A stretch of 64,000 nucleotides of DNA from Clarireedia homoeocarpa. Taxonomy: Eukaryota; Ascomycota; Leotiomycetes; Helotiales; Rutstroemiaceae. The notes under the pieces were generated by a model. It was not told the origin of the DNA and made no database searches. It was given only the letters and a program-made list of their open reading frames with translations. This document shows positions 25,180-37,600 of this stretch, piece after piece; position 1 is the first letter of the stretch; every line of letters begins with the position of its first letter. The stretch covers positions 267,215-331,214 of the forward strand of contig LNKV01000029.1 of the NCBI GenBank assembly GCA_001465935.1, in the 5' to 3' direction. The position numbers were made by a program, and so were the translations under genes.

Positions 25180-27714
25180 CTACGCAACAGTAAACCTCGC
25201 CTTCGCCCTCAAATCCGCACTCGAGCTGCCAATATGTACAATGAAATCCCCCGGTTCAACTACATACTTCATGTTGATATCCCACAGACCCAAATCCTTT
25301 ACAGTGACATCGATCTTTACTGTCTCAGTCTCACCCGCCTTGATCGGAACCTTCGAGAATCCCTTTAGCTGGATATTCGGCACAACTACACTCGATATCA
25401 CATCCTGAATATATAACTGTATGACCTCGGTTCCGTCTCGAGTCGAATTATTGGTTACATCTACACTAGCGGTCATGGTGTCGGTCGCGGAGACGTTGGT
25501 CGCAGAAAGAGTTACGTTGGAGTAATGGAATGTCGAGTAAGATTTCCCATAACCGAATTCATAGAGGGGCAGGGGAGAATTGAGGACATATTGGTGACCA
25601 AATAAGAGAGTTCCATTAGGGAACGCCTCGCCAGCGTCTTTTGGTCGACCGGAGTTTAGATAATCATAATAGATGGGGGTGGTTCCGACATCATATGGGA
25701 AACCAACCGATAGCTTTCCGCTTGGATTGACGTCGCCGAATAGGACATCAGCAAGCGCGTTACCACCTTCCTCGGAGGGGTAGAATTGCTGGACGAGTGC
25801 TGAAGCATTGGCCGAGATCCAAGGTTCAGTGATGGGTTTTCCGGAGGAGTAGACCACTACCGTAGGTTTGCCAGTGTCGATGATGGCTTTAACGAGAAAG
25901 GGCATAGCACCGACGAGGTTCAGAGAGGAAACATCAACGTGCTCTCCAGTAGTGGCGTTGAGACCGGCCCAAAGTTGATTTTGGTCTCGAGACCATGTGC
26001 CTACAACAACAACCGCGACATCTGCGGCCTCCGCAGCGGATACAGCTTCTGCAAAACCTGATTGGTCGTTGGACCAGCGTTCACACCCTTGTGCATAAGT
26101 GATGGCTTGAGGAAGTTAGTAAATTATCCATGTGAGTCGATTGTTTTGACCTACTTCCTTCACTTGCTGCCTTGATTCCGTCCAGTGGAGTTACCCCTCG
26201 GTACATACTACCATTGACGACATAGTCTCCATACTATCTTCACTTTAGCTAAGCCGAACAACGCCGTTGGGAATACTCACATTCATGAATCCATGTGCCA
26301 TTGGTCCAATGACAGCAACATTTGCCGATTTCGAAAGCGGAAGGACATTCTTCCTGTTCTCCAATAGGACAATAGACTCAGCGTCAATCTCCCGAGCAAG
26401 GGCAATATTCTCTGGGGTATGGATCAATGAAGCTGTCTGGTTGGCTTGAACTGCAAGATAAGGATTTTCGAAGAGACCTTGTGCAAATTTCGCACGTAAG
26501 AGACGAGACACAGCGGTGTCAACAATCTCGACATCCAGTTGACCTGATGCGACAAGATCTGGAATATTCTGGAAACTGTAGGAGCCACCACCCATTTCAA
26601 CATCATTCCCTGCTGGTAAAGCCTGGGGAGCGTTAGTCAAGACCAGCCAGATAGCCAAGAGAAATCACTTACAAACTTAACGATCGCATCCTTGTCTAGT
26701 GGTGATGACGAGCACATCTTAAAGGCGTTGCAAAGACGGTCCGTGGCACCTGCGTCACTGGTCACCCAGTACTTGTAACCCCACTCATCTCTAAGTATTT
26801 CAGTAAGGATATGGTGGTTTGCGATTAGCGCAACTCCATCATACGAGTGGTAAGCCGACATGATGGAGAGTGCTTCCGCATCCACAATCATGCGCTTGTA
26901 AGGTGGTAGGTATGTTGTTCGAAGCTCTCTTTCTCCACCATGAACGGGCCCAGTGTTAAGACCTTGCTCAGGAGTGCCAAATGCTGCGAAATGCTTGACT
27001 GTCGAGCTGACATTTCCGGCTTGGAGACCTAACATGACAGAACTCAGTGGCAGAACGAAGAATCAATGCAGCGCGTGATTAAAAGTGCATACCTTTCACA
27101 TAAGCATATCCAATTTCACCTGCAAGGTATCCATCTTCACCAAATGTCTCCTCCACTCTACCATATCTCAATTCTCGAGCCAAATCTCCCAGTGGAGCAA
27201 AGAGTTGATTCACTCCCAGAGCCAATGATTCTTGCGCAATTGCGCCGCCCATCTTCTCAATGAGTGCTGGGTTCCAGGAGCAAGCGTATGCAATTGGAGA
27301 ATTGAAGATGGTCGCATTACCGATTAAGAACCCATGAATAGCTTCACTCTGGACTAAAGCAGGTATGCCCAAAGTTGTGTTATGCATCAGATAGTCCTGC
27401 CCTTGTTTGACACCATCTGCGATCAGTTGTTGGTCAACAGGATACCCGACATAAAATTGGCCTGCTCTGTTAGCCATACTCCATGCCAGACCAGTCGCGT
27501 TAAAAGTGCCATCTGTCATGTTGCGCCAGTTTGAGATGTCTCCTTGAACCAATTGAGCCGCTTTGTCTTCAATGGTCATTCGAGAAAGAAGATCTGCGAC
27601 TCTGTCGTCCACACTGGCGGTGGGATCCTTGTAAAGAGGTGTAGTACCATTCTGCACGACAGCACGGGCAGTGCAGAGCAGCGAAGCCACAGTAATGGCC
27701 GGAAAGGACCTCAT
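25180..27714 (-). CDS. Secreted GH3 beta-glucosidase
   Basis: Glycoside hydrolase family 3 enzyme of the beta-glucosidase type, predicted secreted. Five exons: 27714-27093, 27028-26673, 26622-26281, 26233-26155 and 26105-25180; joined length is exactly 774 residues. Signal peptide at residues 1-18. Visible marks: IHGFLIGNATIF in the N-terminal barrel, KHF at 219-221, nucleophile D299 in WVTSDAG, SIVLLENRKNVLPL at the start of the second domain, DVAVVVVG, and a C-terminal fibronectin-III-like domain beginning after EFGYGKSYSTF. It is divergent from a GH31 alpha-xylosidase with 780 bp between start codons, which suggests joint control and a role in xyloglucan oligosaccharide breakdown. Beta-xylosidase activity is a less likely alternative. 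Confidence 0.9.
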
Positions 27715-28494
27715 AATGGGAGTTGAAGAAGGTGAACACGGTCGTAGACAATCTGCTTGGGAGACAGAGGAGCTTTTGGGACTTGCGATCTTTTTATTTC
27801 CACCTTTTTTCGGAGCACTCCTTCCTGCATCAATTCGGGGTTGTGCAGCTCTAGTTCCATCGCTAGTCCCTCTGATTCACTGGATAAAGACGGATGGGTC
27901 CAAAGATGGTATGATGAAGATGTAACTTTGCGTTGCGGATCCTCAGAATCAGCTGGGATGAACGTTTTGTTCAGGGATCAAACATATTCCCCCCGCAAAT
28001 TGAACATCTTGGGGCCGACCTGCAGGCCGTTACGCGATCGTAGTTAGCTCGTGATTCCATCGGCAGAAGTACCTGAAATATCATGAGATCCGTACACCAT
28101 GGAAAGAATCTCACTCGTGGAACCTCATTGTGGTGACGCGAGGATCGCACGGAACAATATTCGTGCGAAAACTCGTCCTGCAGCTGCAAAGCGAGGTGGA
28201 TAAAACTTACCCCTCACTAAGCCACCCTATCGGAAGAGCTGACGATCATAGGATTTAGCCAAAAAGCATATCTCTAGATTATTCACTGACGCTAAGTGGG
28301 GTGACTGAGACCACTCTTTTCGACAAAGTGAGTTGTGATAGCTATAGCTACCTACCTATGTAAGAGTTATGTCGTGAACAAAAAAAAAAGGACCAAAGCT
28401 TGACGTTTACTTCAGGCATTGCAGGCAGTCCTTGAGTTCCTGTTCCTTTCGGACAAATCTTAGTGTTGGTCAACTCAGTTTCAAACACGCCAAG
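27715..28494. promoter_or_regulatory. Shared divergent promoter of GH3 and GH31 genes
   Basis: 780 bp between the start codons of two divergent glycosidase genes. It contains one TTTAGCC (GGCTAAA on the minus strand, 28254-28260), the known XlnR/Xyr1 target in Aspergillus and Trichoderma. Two SYGGRG-type CreA candidates are also present: CCCCGC at 27991-27996 and GTGGGG at 28296-28301. Short sites occur by chance, so function is inference. Confidence 0.45.
28254..28260 (-). promoter_or_regulatory. Candidate XlnR-type site GGCTAAA
   Basis: Exact seven-base match on the minus strand, 235 bp upstream of the GH31 start and 540 bp upstream of the GH3 start. Consistent with xylan/xyloglucan-type induction known for XlnR homologues; not proven. 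Confidence 0.4.
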
Positions 28495-30956
28495 ATGAAG
28501 TTCAGAGATGGAATGTGGCTGCCGGCGGCGGACAAGCGCCTAGAATATGCCGAAGAGGTTTATTCGATCACTGAACGCGACGGCTGGAAAGGCTTGAGCT
28601 TGCTTTGTCCGACAAGAAGGATCTTCGCGAGGTCTGATTCATTGAACCTGAGTACTTTGACAGTGGTAATTAGTTTTCTGGCTTTCGGACGCATCCGTAG
28701 CTAATTGTCTTGACAGGATCTAGAAGCACCTTTCGACGGCGTCATCTCGATAGAAACCACGCACTTCTTGGGATCGCAGAATCCAGCGCCTCATTTCGAC
28801 CTCTTTCCCGCGGGAAGGCCTGGGAACAGTAAAGTTGAGATCGCGAAAACAGAAAAATCAACGACGTTGGTATCTGGATCTCTAGCCGCGACGGTGAAGA
28901 CCGGCAATCATGATTTCGAGATTAGATTTCATGCTGCGGATGGCTCGAAAGAGCTTACTTCCTTACTTAATCGAAGTATTGGCTTAGCGTACAGCCCAGC
29001 CACGAGCAGTCCTATGCAGGTCGCGGATATGAGAGATTTCCAGCATTATATTTTTACTCAATCAACACTTTCGGTAGGAGAGTCGGTATTCGGCCTGGGT
29101 GAGAGATTTGGAGCTTTTAATAAAGTTGGCCAATCGATCCAATTATGGAACGCCGACGGGGGTACTTCGAGTGACCAAGCATACAAGAATGTTCCGTTCT
29201 GGATGAGCTCCCGAGGGTATGGTGTCTTCATTGACACTCCAGACAAAGTAGACCTGGAGATTGGAAGCGAACGTTGCTGCAGAGTTCAAACAAGTGTAGA
29301 GGGCCAGCGACTGAAATGGTAGGCAGACTTCATAAACACCCATCACAGAACTTGAGTCCCAAACTAAAATCTATATTCCAGGTACATCATACATGGTCCG
29401 ACACCGAAGGAGGTCTTAACAAAATATTCCATCTTGACTGGGAAGCCAGGTAAGGTGCCCAGCTGGAGCTTTGGACTCTGGTTAAGCACTAGCTTCACCA
29501 CAAATTACGACGAAAAAACCGTCAACTCATTCTTGGAAGGCATGAATGCTCGAGATATTCCAGTCGAGGTCTTCCACTTTGATTGTTTTTGGATGAAGGC
29601 ATTCCATTGGTGTGACTTTGAGTTTGACTCTGAGATGTTTCCCGATCCGAAGGGTCAGATATCACGTCTCAAAAATTCCGGTAATACTTATGACCTCTAT
29701 ATATGAATCGAATCTAACGCGCACTAGGACTGGTCAAAAAGGTTTGTGTATGGGTGAATCCGTATCTAGGTCAAGCATCTCCAGTGTTCAAATACGCCGC
29801 AGATAAAGGGTATCTTCTCAAGCGTAAGAATGGCGACATATTTCAGTGGGATCTCTGGCAGACGGGCATGGGTATCATCGACTTCACCAACCCGGAAGCA
29901 ACGGAGTGGTACGTCGGATGCTTGAAAGGACTGTTCGACAAGGGCATCGACTCGATCAAAACAGATTTCGGTGAGCGTATACCATCGAAAGATGTTCAGT
30001 GGTTTGACGCTTCTCTTGATCCAAGGAAGATGCATAACTATTACGCATTTCTCTATAACAAGATCGTGTACGAGGCACTTCAAGATAGGTACGGCAAGAA
30101 CGAAGCAGTTCTGTTTGCACGGACAGCCACTGCATGCACACAGCGTTTCCCATTACAATGGGGCGGTGATTGCGAATCGACACCTGAGGCAATGGCTGAG
30201 TCTGTACGGGGTGGATTGTCACTGGGTCTCTGCGGGTATGCCTTCTGGTCTGTAGATATTGGTGGGTTTGAAGGGTACCCCCCACCATGGATATACAAAC
30301 GCTGGGTAGCATTCGGTCTTCTCTGTTCGCATAGCAGACTTCATGGCAGTAACTCGTTCCGTGTACCATGGACAGTAGATGACGATGACAAGTCAGACCA
30401 AGGATGCTCCAAGATTCTCTCTAAATGGACCGCACTGAAAGCCAGACTCATGCCATATATCTTCTCACAGGCTCAAGATTCGGTCGAAAAAGGCATTCCA
30501 CTCTCGCTCCGAGCTATGTGTCTTGAATTTCCTGACGACCCTACATCATGGTTTCTCGATCGGCAGTTCATGTTGGGCGAGAGCCTGCTAGTAGCACCTA
30601 TCTTTGAAGAATCGGGAGATGTTGAGTTCTACTTACCAAAAGGTCGATGGACAAATTTCTTCACGAACGAGACGAAGAATGGACCTGGATGGTTTAAGGA
30701 AACCCATGCTTTCGACACATTGCCGCTATACGTTCGGGAAAATACAATCTTGGTCTTAGGAAAGTTGGGTGAGACAAAGACCGTGTACAAATACTCCGAA
30801 GATGTTGAGGTTCGTCTGTATAGTACGCAAAAGGGTGCGACGGCTAGGCTGGTCGATTCGGATGGTAATGATGTCGGAATCCTGACAGCTGAAGATGCGG
30901 GAAAACTAAATGACCAAACAATTTTGTCGGGATCATGGAAATCGAGGAAGATCTGA
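28495..30956 (+). CDS. GH31 alpha-xylosidase, probably intracellular
   Basis: Glycoside hydrolase family 31 enzyme resembling bacterial YicI alpha-xylosidase, removing alpha-1,6-xylose from xyloglucan oligosaccharides or isoprimeverose. Four exons: 28495-28665, 28717-29318, 29382-29680 and 29728-30956; exactly 766 residues. No signal peptide is present. The catalytic nucleophile is D437 in SIKTDFGERIP and the acid/base D505 in QWGGDCEST; the spacing of 68 matches YicI closely. Other marks are GLGERFGAFNK, HFDCFWMK and MLGESLLVAPIF. The KTDFGE plus GGDCES pair favours alpha-xylosidase over alpha-glucosidase. With the divergent GH3 gene it makes a plausible xyloglucan oligosaccharide unit in which xylose is removed inside the cell. 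Confidence 0.9.
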
Positions 30957-31577
30957 GGGCGGTCGTCAACACGGGATTGATGATCTGCTTAGACTACATT
31001 ACATTTCCAGAGGGTCAGCAAGGTTTCGGAAATAATTTGGGTATTAGGAGAGCCAGGCGGAAGACATCGGCAGCAATGAGTTTACATAAGATTACTCATT
31101 AACAATGGGTTTCCAAACCCAATGTTGGCAACCTACGCATGAAAAAGTGCTGTCTCTTGTAAAGGTTATCGAAGAATTAGATACTCTCACATGAACCAAA
31201 GAAACTCCTTTGATGATTCAAGCATGCTGGTTCAATGGAATTGTTGACTGAAATGAAAGAACTGAGCGATAATAAAGGACTTTGAGAAACATAAGAACTT
31301 TTCAGAAACAAAGAAAGCTGCTCAAAAAAGAATGTAAGATCTGAAGATTCGGAACAAAAGAAAATTTCGAAACAGCCTGTGAATATAGACCGGAACATGA
31401 TTAGAAAAGAATGAAAGTTCTCTGGGCTAGATGGAACTTCGCAACTCACAACTAGCGACGATCAAATATCGGGAAGCAGTTCAATCAAGCTATCAAGCAG
31501 ACTAATTTACCGACAGACTCCCATCACCGTAGCAAATCACTGGAAATATATACTTCGAGGGAAGCAAGAGAACCAAG
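30957..31577. other. Intergenic, nothing recognised
   Basis: No supported gene. A minus-strand frame at 31177-31449 is Ser/Phe-rich and looks accidental. Confidence 0.45.
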
Positions 31578-31916
31578 ATGGCGTCCCAGGAACAATCTTC
31601 GTACCATGTGATACTTCGTGACTTCGTCTTGAGACCAAAGGACCAAGTGGTCAAGGAGAAACCCCTTAGATCTAAGAAGAGGCAGGAGAATGAATTGTCT
31701 TCAGATGACAAGCTGCCAGAACACGAGAGGTTTACCTGGGCATGTTGCCGAGGCTGTGGCGACGTGCAGAGAAATGTATCAACCAAAGATCCACAAATAT
31801 GCAAAGTTTGTCCAAGCCATCCTCGATGTGCCAACTGCTGGGTATCTATAGAAGTCGATCTTACTCCTAGACAACGAAGAGAGTATGATGATGCCATTCT
31901 AAATGACTGGTGGTGA
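31578..31916 (+). CDS. Small Cys-rich protein, putative zinc-binding
   Basis: Single-exon frame of 112 residues with ATG start. The first half is charged and probably disordered. The second half has a compact Cys/His cluster: FTWACCRGCGD, then a gap, then ICKVCPSHPRCANCW. This W-x-CC-x-x-CG ... C-x-x-C ... H-x-x-C-x-x-C layout resembles small treble-clef or RanBP2-like zinc motifs found in many unnamed fungal proteins. A conserved-looking Trp-Trp ends the protein. Function unknown. Confidence 0.5.
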   Translation: MASQEQSSYHVILRDFVLRPKDQVVKEKPLRSKKRQENELSSDDKLPEHERFTWACCRGCGDVQRNVSTKDPQICKVCPSHPRCANCWVSIEVDLTPRQRREYDDAILNDWW

Positions 31917-33959
31917 TATTTCCTTCATGTAGCGGGACGCCTCTCATTTGCACACGCCGGTCTTTTCTGAAAATATAACCCGTCATTTTGCGAGATCGTA
32001 TAAATCCAATGAGAAATCATAACAAATAGAAACAAATTAGACATACATGAGAGGTATTTTTGTGCTGTAATATGTACTTGAAGCGAGGCTTGATCGCTAG
32101 AAGTATATGAAACTGAGGTCCACAGAATCTGCTACCAGCCTATTGCCATCCATTGAAGGAGATGCCATGTCAGGTTACTGTGAAGGTGGTTGATGCGTAA
32201 ATTCTATCTAGATTATGTGTGGATATCCATATTGGAGCTGCATTTTCATCATTTTCGAAGTCAGAGCCCGATATCAAATTGAAGGCAAAATTGTGACTTC
32301 ACAAAATTACGAGGCCGGCCCCGCTTGGAGCTGGATATGTCAGTAGGCTTGGACGCAGCAAGGAGCCGACCGAGTGGGAGACCATGAATTGCGGTCGTTG
32401 ATCCGATCAACATCTTATAAATCATAATACGGGCGGCGTCGGTTGTGTACTGGAAAACTCATTGCGACGTGCATGTATTTGAGTAGAAGTAAGACGGATA
32501 AAATAGAAGAGTTCATTCTGTATACTGGCGAGGCAGGTCTACTAGTAACCTTACTTACTAGCTCTTAAGGCTGGCTGTTTAATTGGCTGCAACAGTTGGC
32601 ACACGTGCACATTACTCAGCCGAACCTCGAATCGAATCTCCCGCGACGGAGACGTGGGAGTACTCGTGGTATTGTATGTACAGTGTTCCTTCGTCTGTTT
32701 CTTTCTTACTTCTATATTTCATCAACGACGGCGTTGCAACTTTGGTTCATCTTATCTTCTATGAATGAGGATTCCTTTACGAAGGGAATACGATGTCTAA
32801 TAGAACCCTTTTCACGACAGCCTCTGTCTAATCCCTCAACATGCAAAGCCACACACATGGACGAAACGCTCTTGTACCACAGCAATGATGACAGCAATGA
32901 TACAAAACACCATCAAAAACGAGCGAGGCAGAGGCAGAGGCAGAGGCAGAGGCAGAAGCAGAGGCAGGCACAGGACAGGCATCACATCCAGCCGTACCAC
33001 CATTTGCTCACAAGGGCACCCAAACCCCCATGCAATATTTTCGCATGAGTTTTTGCTTCATTGTTCTTATTATTCGGTACATCGGTGTTGGGTCTTCGTT
33101 TCTTTTTACCTGCCCGAGCTGGAACGATCTGCTGGGCCCTGTTTCCCCAAAGTCTAGAACTTGGTGGTTACCATTCTGCCGGTATACTACGGTATTAAAG
33201 TGTGAGAAAAGCGACTTAGGTACATGTACAGCACACACGGTGTGCATCTTCTACGACCGGGATAGACGACCGGGATAGGCGAAAGAATACCTGGCTCCTT
33301 CTTGTGATACCTGTACATCATCCTGCACCATTAATGTACACCCTGCACTATTGGATTGCATCTCGATTGAAACGGTTGGGGGCTGGTGGGGGCTTACAAA
33401 GTCGTCTTGGATTAAGGATGCCACGAATTCTTATTGGCTGGATAGTGGAATGTGGAAAGTGGAAAGCGGAAAGTGGAAAAAGTCCAGAGTGGTGTACGAG
33501 AGCATGGGGAGAGGCAGAGATGACCGGCCGTATGTCGACGAATGGAGAAAGCTCCGTCCCCAGACAGAATGGTAGGGTCGTGAACTGGGGTCCTCTACGG
33601 TCTCTGGGGACGAATGCAACCTCCACGACGATCCTTCCCGGTCTTCTCTTCGTGCCACTACTTACCACAGTCCCTTTCCCGAATCAATATCCATGGACTT
33701 GCATCGGCGCAAGTGTGACATACCACCGCCGCAGAGAAATCCAAAATAACTAATTCACCCGCACGCTTCGGCCGCGGGAGTTACTATTCATTCACACCTT
33801 CAGTATCGCACCCAAAGCCACTAATCATCACCTAGATATACACCAGATATATAAAGTCAATATCTGCACCTACATCCCACCACTATCGTTACATCTGGTT
33901 CCCATTCTCTTTCTTCCTTTACCCATTTCATTTTCCTAGCTTTTCATATTTCAGGCATT
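31917..33959. other. Long intergenic stretch with low-complexity repeats
   Basis: No gene supported. It contains a hexamer repeat GAGGCA at about 32925-32974, a direct repeat CGACCGGGATAG at about 33252-33279 and a GGAAAGT-type repeat at about 33438-33480. The last 150 bases are pyrimidine-rich leader of the transporter gene. Confidence 0.5.
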
Positions 33960-35686
33960 ATGGAATCCAAAGAACACATTAGGACGCATTCCAGCAGCGA
34001 TGAGGAGAATCTCGCTGCCTCATCGGGGATTCAGCCAGTCAATCTAGCCAATCTACCAGAAGATCCTGATGCGCATCTGTCACCGGAAGAGCGACGACGT
34101 ATTGTAGGTTCTCTTTTCTAAGTCCGTCAAGAATAGTTCACTAACTTTTCGACAGGACAAAAGACTCGTCTGGAAGCTAGACTTCTACCTCATCCCATGG
34201 GCATGTGTTGAGTGTGCATATACTTAATTGGCTGTATTCTAATTGATCCTACCGTAGCTCTGCTTTCTATACCTCCTTGCCTTCCTCGATCGAACCAACA
34301 TCGGAAATGCAAAGATTGATGGCTTGCAAAAGGATTTACATAAAATGTCTACCGGTCGATACAATGCAGCCCTGTCGATATTTTTCGTATCCTACTCAAT
34401 CTTCGAGCCATTGACCAACGTTCTTCTGAAACGACTGAGGCCATCCATCTTCATACCGATCATCATGTACGTATAAAGCCAACTGATAGGATCAAAAAAA
34501 CAATCTAACTTTTCAAAGGACAATCTGGGGTGTTGCCATGCTTTCGATGGGTTATGTCAAGAACTGGTCCGGTTTAATGGCTGCAAGATGGTGGCTTGGT
34601 GTCGCAGAGGCAGGTTTATATCCGGGTGTTAATTACTTCTTGTCTTGCTGGTACAAGCGCGATGAATTCGGCGTTCGCGCAGTAAGTGTGCCGTAGTCTC
34701 GTGAGCCTTGATTCCCCTAACATCTTCAGGCTATCTTCTTTTCTGCCGCAGCTTTCTCCGGATCCTTCGGCGGTCTTCTTGCTGCTGCGATCGCGAATCT
34801 CGATGGTCTTGGAGGTAGACCTGGCTGGGCATGGATCTTCATCATTGAAGGTGTCATCACGGTCGGCTTCGGTCTCTTGTCATTCTTTTTCGTCCACGAC
34901 TTCCCTGATACTGCGACATTCCTCTCGGAACAAGACCGTGCACGTGTCATCCGGAGACTTAAGGAAGACAAGCAATCCAGTGCAGAACATGAGGAGTTCA
35001 AGATGAAGTACTTCTGGGCTGCAGTCAAAGACTACAAGATGTGGTTGGGCATGTTCATCTATATGGGAGCTGATATGCCGCTCTACGCGTTCTCCTTGTT
35101 TCTACCTACCATCGTCGCAGAAATGGGGTATACATCGACTCATGCTCAACTACTGACAGTCCCACCATATGCTTGCGCAGCATTTTTGACAATTGTGATT
35201 GGCCTCTTGGCTGATCGTACCAAGCAACGAGGACTTTGCAATATCTGCGTGTCGATTCTAGGAGTTATCGGATTCGGCATGTTACTCGGATCACAAAATG
35301 CTCATATCAAGTATGCAGGAACATTCTTGGGAGCCCTCGGAATTTACCCATGCATTGCCAACACGATTACATGGGTCAGCAATAATATTGAGGGTGTTTA
35401 CAAGCGTGGTATCGTTCTTGGTTTCGTCATCGGCTGGGGAAATCTCAATGGTGTCGTCAGCAGCAACATTTACTTCCAAAAACCAAAGTTCACCGCCGGT
35501 CATGCCACTATAATGGCCTACATGATTGTTTTCCTCTTTGGTGGAAGTGTCGCGATGACTCTTTTGCTCCGTAGAGAAAACGCCGCCAGATTGGCTGGAA
35601 AGAGAGACCACCTGGCTCAGGGTCTAAGTGAGAAAGAGGTTGAGAATTTGGGCGACAAGAGACCGGACTTTTTATACACTGTATGA
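33960..35686 (+). CDS. MFS transporter, Dal5/Tna1-like anion:cation symporter
   Basis: Major facilitator superfamily carrier of the fungal allantoate/nicotinate permease group, in the plasma membrane. Five exons: 33960-34103, 34156-34206, 34258-34466, 34519-34681 and 34730-35686; exactly 507 residues. Donor 2 (GTTGAG) is weak, other sites are normal. Family marks are LYLLAFLDRTNIGNAK after helix 1, GLMAARWWLGVAEAGLYPGVNYFLSCWY, GGRPGWAWIFIIEG and NTITWVSNN in the second half. About 12 helices can be counted. The N-terminus is acidic and cytosolic, and the C-terminal tail is polar. Substrate (vitamin, ureide or small organic anion) cannot be told from sequence. Confidence 0.88.
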
Positions 35687-37600
35687 GCTGTCGTTATGGC
35701 ACTCCCAGAAGATTGAAAATGTTTCGTTACTATTTTATTTTCTAGTACATTACAGCCACCTGCGTTTATACTTCTTTCCAACATCAAGATCATACCTAGA
35801 CCCCAAATTTAGATCAACTATTAATGCAATGTCTGGCTCAAAGCAGTCACGAAGAATAATACAATGAAAAATGTGCTTGCTGTAACTATATATCCCAAAA
35901 GCTACATTGAGATATTCATGTGTGCCTTGACTCTTCAGACGGGATTCCTACACACCACAAAATTTTCCTGGTTACCTTTGTTGCCTCCCAGCCGTTAAGT
36001 AGGCTGTAGGCATCAATCAGAAGCCGTCTGATAAGACAAAAGTCCATCATCTCACTTTTTTTCGTTGTACATACTCTACAAAGTACTCCTATGGCGCACC
36101 TGTAACACGACATTGGGCCCAATCCTTCCATGTCAAAAAATATACATTGTATTGCAGCTTCTCGTCGAGGCTAAATCGGTCCAGTCATCAGTCACCGGGG
36201 GTTCGTTGATAAAGGCTTACAAGTATATTACTGCATATGGTCAGCAAGCCCGAACGCTGAAGTTGGTGGCGTCATCCTTCCCTGTTGTGCTACCCCAGAT
36301 GTTTAATGGCCCCGCCCCCAGTTACTCCAGTCCACGAGTAGGATCTTAGTATTTGTCGGCAGTACTTGTATATACTCCGTATTCTCCGTGTGCGACCATC
36401 GGGACCAGGGAGGGGAAAATCGAAAACCTTTTTTCCCAGAGTCTGGAAATTGGAGCAACCGGCCTTTGCGGGTATTTTGGGTCGAAATATAATGAGATTC
36501 GTTTGATGTTCGTTACTGTAATATACTTTCGGGCCAATCGCAAGGTGCTTTTGCCATCCAGTTGAAGGGTGTTGACGTCGTGCCTCCTATGCCCGTTTCC
36601 CACCGAGCCACGTATGCCACTAGGACTCGAGAATCGCGGTGCAGACTGTCAAGCTCAACGTCATCCAGATCGTGGTGCTTGCTGCAACATGGAGAGGATT
36701 ATCCCCCCATATTGCCTCTGGTATTCATCACGCTCACGCTCACGCTCGCCCTCAATCATTGCTATACAAGGTGATGCAACCTTGCTCCAGCCCCAATCGT
36801 TAACTTGCGGGCGAAATCCTCCCTAGCTCCTTTGTACCTCTCCATCTGGCACAAACCAAATTCAGCCTTTAATGCTCCTCTGCCCGGTCCCAGAGCTGGC
36901 ATCTTGTCGTGGCGTTTTTCATTTGCACGCGACACGGGACACGGGGAAGGGTTGTGTGGCTCGATGTTGCTGTACTGGCCTGGCCTGGACCGAAGAACCC
37001 TCGATACGTACAGTACGTTATGCGTGTTGATGATTACATCGCTGAATAGATTGCTGCACTCTTCTCCTGCTATTCTGGCTCAGCGAACATCCAACTCGGC
37101 TGCGCAAGCATGTTCGTTTCTATCGACGCCATGTCCATATACACCATGTAAATTTACTTTGCATTTTCGCCACGACCTCACCGGTATCCGTTCCTTTGGG
37201 TTTCGTATTTTGATCGGATTTTGCATTGGCTTGCACTTGCACTTGTACTTGCACTTACGAGTACCTTTTCATTCTATGATCGCTACAAAATACCTCTCTC
37301 TTATTATGCATGTGAATGAACACTCACTCATTCATCCTCGACATCCATTGTGCTTTTATGGTGCGACATGGCTTCTTCGTGCTGCGTGCTCTCCGTATTC
37401 TGACTGACAGCAGACGAAGCTGACTGGCGTAAATTAGATAAACAGATAGATGGATCGAGTCTCCATCCGTCTGACGTACTGTATCTTATATCGTCCATCC
37501 TCCAAGCATTCTTACTTTCTTTTTCCCTCCTTCCGTCTTCCCCAGATCCGCAATTCTCCACTTCGACTAGCTAGCGAGTTCAGTTCATGATCACTTCATC
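35687..37600. other. Long intergenic stretch upstream of GPCR gene
   Basis: No supported gene. A 200-codon plus-strand frame (36805-37407) begins without ATG and lacks any domain. Short repeats are seen: TCACGC units near 36729-36750 and CACTTG units near 37228-37256. Probably a long promoter and leader of the receptor gene. Confidence 0.45.

Noticed and set aside
32596..33157. Arg/Gln/Gly-rich overlapping frames
   Set aside because: Products of the GAGGCA hexamer repeat, with no start context or conserved domain.
36805..37407. 200-codon plus-strand open frame
   Set aside because: Begins with TTG, has no domain or signal, and lies in the long GC-balanced promoter region of the GPCR gene.
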